Below are positions 61,798 through 64,000 of a stretch of DNA of 64,000 nt, piece by piece. Origin of the DNA: an uncultured Aquimarina sp. (GTDB lineage: Bacteria > Bacteroidota > Bacteroidia > Flavobacteriales > Flavobacteriaceae); NCBI GenBank assembly GCA_947502885.1, contig CANNBP010000006.1, forward strand, positions 1 to 64,000, read 5' to 3'. A program made the translations under genes and the position numbers. Under the pieces are notes generated by a model, which was not told the DNA's origin, made no database searches, and was given only the letters and a program-made list of their open reading frames with translations. The number at the start of each line of letters is the position of its first letter. Position 1 is the first letter of the stretch.

Positions 61798-63366
61798 TTA
61801 TTTAGCTATATTAACCGCTCTTGTTTCTCTAATAACAGTAATTTTTACCTGACCAGGATATGTCATATCCGTTTGTATTTTCTGAGAGATTTCAAACGAA
61901 AGACTTGCTGCTTTTTCATCATTTACTTTTTCGCTCTCAACAATAACTCTCAACTCGCGCCCAGCCTGTATAGCATATGCCTTTTTAACTCCATCAAAGC
62001 CAAACGCAATACCTTCAAGATCTTTTAATCTTTGAATATAAGAATCCAAAACCTGTCTCCTTGCTCCTGGCCTAGCCCCACTAATCGCATCACAAACCTG
62101 TACGATCGGCGATATTAGAGATGTCATTTCTACTTCATCATGGTGAGCCCCAATTGCATTGCACACTTCTGGTTTTTCTCCATACTTTTCTGCCCATTGC
62201 ATCCCCAAAATAGCATGCGGAACTTCTGTTTCTGTATCAGGTACTTTACCAATATCATGAAGTAATCCAGCCCTCTTAGCTAACTTAGGGCTTAAACCTA
62301 GTTCTGCCGCCATAACACCACATAACTTTGCAACTTCTCTTGAATGCTGTAAAAGGTTTTGCCCATACGAAGATCTATATTTCATTCGACCTACTGTCTT
62401 TATTAATTCTGGATGCAATCCATGAATTCCTAAATCTATAACAGTTCTTTTACCAACTTCTATAATCTCTTCATTAATTTGCTTTCTTGTTTTCTTTACA
62501 ATCTCTTCTATTCGAGCAGGGTGAATTCTTCCATCAGTTACCAACTTATGTAAAGACAACCTTGCAACTTCACGTCTTACCGAATCAAAACATGACAAAA
62601 TAATTGCCTCTGGCGTATCATCTACAATAATCTCAACACCAGTAGCCGCTTCTATTGCTCTAATATTTCTACCTTCTCTACCAATAATTCGTCCCTTTAC
62701 ATCGTCACTTTCAATATTAAACACAGAAACACAGTTTTCAATCGCCTCTTCGGTACCTATTCTCTGAATGGTATTGATCACCACTTTCTTTGCTTCTTGT
62801 CTTGCCGTTAACTTAGCCTCTTCAATAGTATCTTGAATCAACGCCATCGAATCAGTTTTTGCTTGTTCTTTTAAAGATTCTACCAATTGATCTTTTGCCT
62901 CTTCTGCAGACAACCCAGAAATAACTTCTAGTTGTTGAACTTGACTTTTATGTAATCTTTTAAGTTCGCTTTGCTTTTTCTCTAAATATTCTTTTCTCTG
63001 TTGTTCTTCTTTAATTTTTTCTAGTAACTCTACATTAAGCTTCTTATTTTTAGACAACTCATTAGATATTTGAGACTCTTTATCTCTTGTCCTTTTTTCT
63101 GCCTCTGCCATCTTTTTGTCTCGTGACAATATTACTTTTTCATGTTCTGATTTGAGCTCTATAAATTTTTCTTTAGCCTGAAGAATTTTATCTTTTTTAA
63201 GGGCTTCTCCTTCATTTTTAGCCTCTCTTAATATAGTATCTGAAGTCTTTTTCGCATTCTTAATAATTTCTGATGCTTTACTACGCTCTAGGATCTTGGC
63301 TATTATAAAACCTATAATAAGCCCTGCAATCGCAGCAATAATCAAAAACATAATATTATTATCCAT
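61798..63366 (-). CDS. rny: Ribonuclease Y
   Basis: A 522-residue membrane-anchored endoribonuclease that initiates mRNA decay. The N-terminal transmembrane helix is at about 5-25 ([20 protein letters not shown]). A long coiled coil at about 30-200 is followed by a KH domain ([20 protein letters not shown]) and an HD domain with its metal motif in [11 protein letters not shown] (about residue 360). Length is standard. It lies downstream of zapA with the 6S RNA gene in between. It ends at a strong hairpin. Confidence 0.97.
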   Translation of the reverse strand: MDNNIMFLIIAAIAGLIIGFIIAKILERSKASEIIKNAKKTSDTILREAKNEGEALKKDKILQAKEKFIELKSEHEKVILSRDKKMAEAEKRTRDKESQISNELSKNKKLNVELLEKIKEEQQRKEYLEKKQSELKRLHKSQVQQLEVISGLSAEEAKDQLVESLKEQAKTDSMALIQDTIEEAKLTARQEAKKVVINTIQRIGTEEAIENCVSVFNIESDDVKGRIIGREGRNIRAIEAATGVEIIVDDTPEAIILSCFDSVRREVARLSLHKLVTDGRIHPARIEEIVKKTRKQINEEIIEVGKRTVIDLGIHGLHPELIKTVGRMKYRSSYGQNLLQHSREVAKLCGVMAAELGLSPKLAKRAGLLHDIGKVPDTETEVPHAILGMQWAEKYGEKPEVCNAIGAHHDEVEMTSLISPIVQVCDAISGARPGARRQVLDSYIQRLKDLEGIAFGFDGVKKAYAIQAGRELRVIVESEKVNDEKAASLSFEISQKIQTDMTYPGQVKITVIRETRAVNIAK

Positions 63367-63390
63367 AATTTTTGTGAGTATTTATATATA

Positions 63391-63565
63391 AAAAAAGCCT
63401 GCACTAGTAAAGGCTTTGTATAAACTCTGTAAAAACAGGTTTAGGGCTAACAAATTGGTCAAGAATCCGCTCAAGGCGGCGCGCTTTTACAATTTAAACT
63501 CACCCTTTTGAATTAATTCTTGTTGAGTTTATCAAAATAACAACTAGTGCAGGCAGTAACCTTAT
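63391..63565 (-). ncRNA. ssrS: 6S RNA (6S-Flavo type)
   Basis: A roughly 175-nt structured RNA on the minus strand in the zapA-rny interval. The ends pair perfectly (GCCTGCACTAGT at 63554-63543 with its complement at 63408-63397), a second inner helix pairs GATAAACTC-type sequence near 63526 with GAGTTTATA near 63424, and a central apical hairpin contains CCGC-CTTGA-GCGG. The closed stem, open central bubble and T-run at the 3' end (63396-63391) are the 6S layout. The neighbourhood of zapA also fits, as 6S lies beside zapA in proteobacteria. 6S binds sigma-factor-loaded RNA polymerase. The exact ends are estimated. Confidence 0.75.
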
Positions 63566-63579
63566 TTATTTTAAGAACG

Positions 63580-63870
63580 TTATGATAAATGATTATGTAG
63601 CAGGTCGTTCAATTCATTCAACCTATTAGAAACCGTTATCATATCTTCATCTTTATCTATAGTCTTTTGTTCTACTTGTGCAGCAAATTGTAAAGCACAC
63701 ATTGCTAATACATCTTGCTTATCTCTAACCGCATAACTTTGCTCAAACTGCTTAATCATAGCTTCTATCTTTTTTGCTGCTTTCCGCAAACCTTCTTCCT
63801 GATCAGGATTAATTGTTAACGGATAAACACGATCTGCAATTGATAGTTTTATTTTAAGCTTATCTCCCAT
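63580..63870 (-). CDS. zapA: Cell division protein ZapA
   Basis: A 96-residue FtsZ-associated protein that bundles FtsZ filaments at the division site. The N-terminal ZapA strand pattern (LKIKLSIADRVYPLTINPDQ) and EEGLRKAAKKIEAMIKQFE, with a helical C-terminus (KQDVLAMCALQFAAQVEQ), fit the family, and length is normal. It lies 9 nt after the partial gene at the window edge and upstream of 6S RNA and rny, the conserved flavobacterial order. Confidence 0.92.
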   Translation of the reverse strand: MGDKLKIKLSIADRVYPLTINPDQEEGLRKAAKKIEAMIKQFEQSYAVRDKQDVLAMCALQFAAQVEQKTIDKDEDMITVSNRLNELNDLLHNHLS

Positions 63871-63879
63871 ACATCTTAC

Positions 63880-64000
63880 CTATTCAGAGAGTTGTGCTAT
63901 ACACATATCTATCTCTCTAATTAAAGCATTTATTTTGAGCTTGGTTTCCCTCTTATGTTCGTCACTGCCTAGTATTGCATTAGCATTTTTGAGTGCACTG
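63880..64000 (-). CDS. Partial helical protein upstream of zapA
   Basis: The C-terminal 39 residues of a leftward gene that continues beyond the right edge. It ends RETKLKINALIREIDMCIAQ-LSE and stops at a TAG 9 nt before the zapA ATG. It is charged and helical, like the roughly 95-residue coiled-coil proteins that precede zapA in flavobacteria. It is too short for the usual minimum length of gene callers. Function unknown. Confidence 0.65.
   Translation of the reverse strand, partial: SALKNANAILGSDEHKRETKLKINALIREIDMCIAQLSE

Overview
The window looks like chromosomal DNA of a marine-type Flavobacteriaceae bacterium (Bacteroidota). The evidence is AT-rich sequence, almost no Shine-Dalgarno sites, Bacteroidota promoters (TTTG-N19-TANNTTTG type), a SusC/SusD pair, type IX secretion (T9SS) C-terminal sorting domains, a 6S-Flavo-like RNA and strongly flavobacterial housekeeping proteins. 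An Aquimarina-like genus is my guess from overall gene style, not a demonstrated fact. I see no tRNA, rRNA, CRISPR array, insertion sequence or prophage.

Layout. 0.2-5.4 kb: a DUF2911/TPR secreted protein, an aquaporin, a small STAS-like protein, then a short operon of SRPBCC protein, atypical SDR and photolyase, followed by an NTF2-like protein. 5.8-13.6 kb: two tandem paralogous secreted reprolysin-like metallopeptidases with Fn3 arrays and T9SS sorting domains. 13.7-20.7 kb: a LysR regulator divergent from a complete histidine-utilisation operon hutH-hutI-hutU-hutG. 20.7-25.4 kb: small proteins, a cold-shock protein, an orphan PAS histidine kinase and a Smr-domain protein. 25.5-49.9 kb: a large carbohydrate/amino-acid utilisation locus. 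50.2-64.0 kb: core genes pheT, a TlpA-like lipoprotein, a TPR protein, gyrA, clpC, rny, 6S RNA and zapA.

The most interesting part is the 25.5-49.9 kb locus. Leftward runs a nine-gene, nearly gapless operon: GntR-type regulator, aldose 1-epimerase, GH63/MGH1-like glucosidase lipoprotein, a 1023-residue fusion (APH-type kinase, M23/LytM peptidase, class III PLP enzyme), GH2 beta-galactosidase lipoprotein, SGLT-type sodium/sugar symporter, galactokinase, a DUF4440-like lipoprotein and galT. Rightward runs SusC, SusD, a clan GH-D (GH36/GH27-like) glycosidase and a GH89 alpha-N-acetylglucosaminidase. The fusion combines domain types of human hydroxylysine kinase and 5-phosphohydroxylysine phospho-lyase (or ethanolamine-phosphate phospho-lyase).

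Embedded between an alpha-glucosidase candidate, a beta-galactosidase and the Leloir enzymes, this suggests a pathway for the collagen-type unit Glc-alpha-1,2-Gal-beta-O-hydroxylysine. In that pathway sugars would be trimmed in the periplasm, galactose would go through the Leloir pathway, and hydroxylysine would be phosphorylated and deaminated by the fusion. This is an inference; a phosphoethanolamine-bearing glycan is the main alternative. The secreted proteases and the hut operon fit an organism that feeds on animal protein, but no direct link to the locus is shown.
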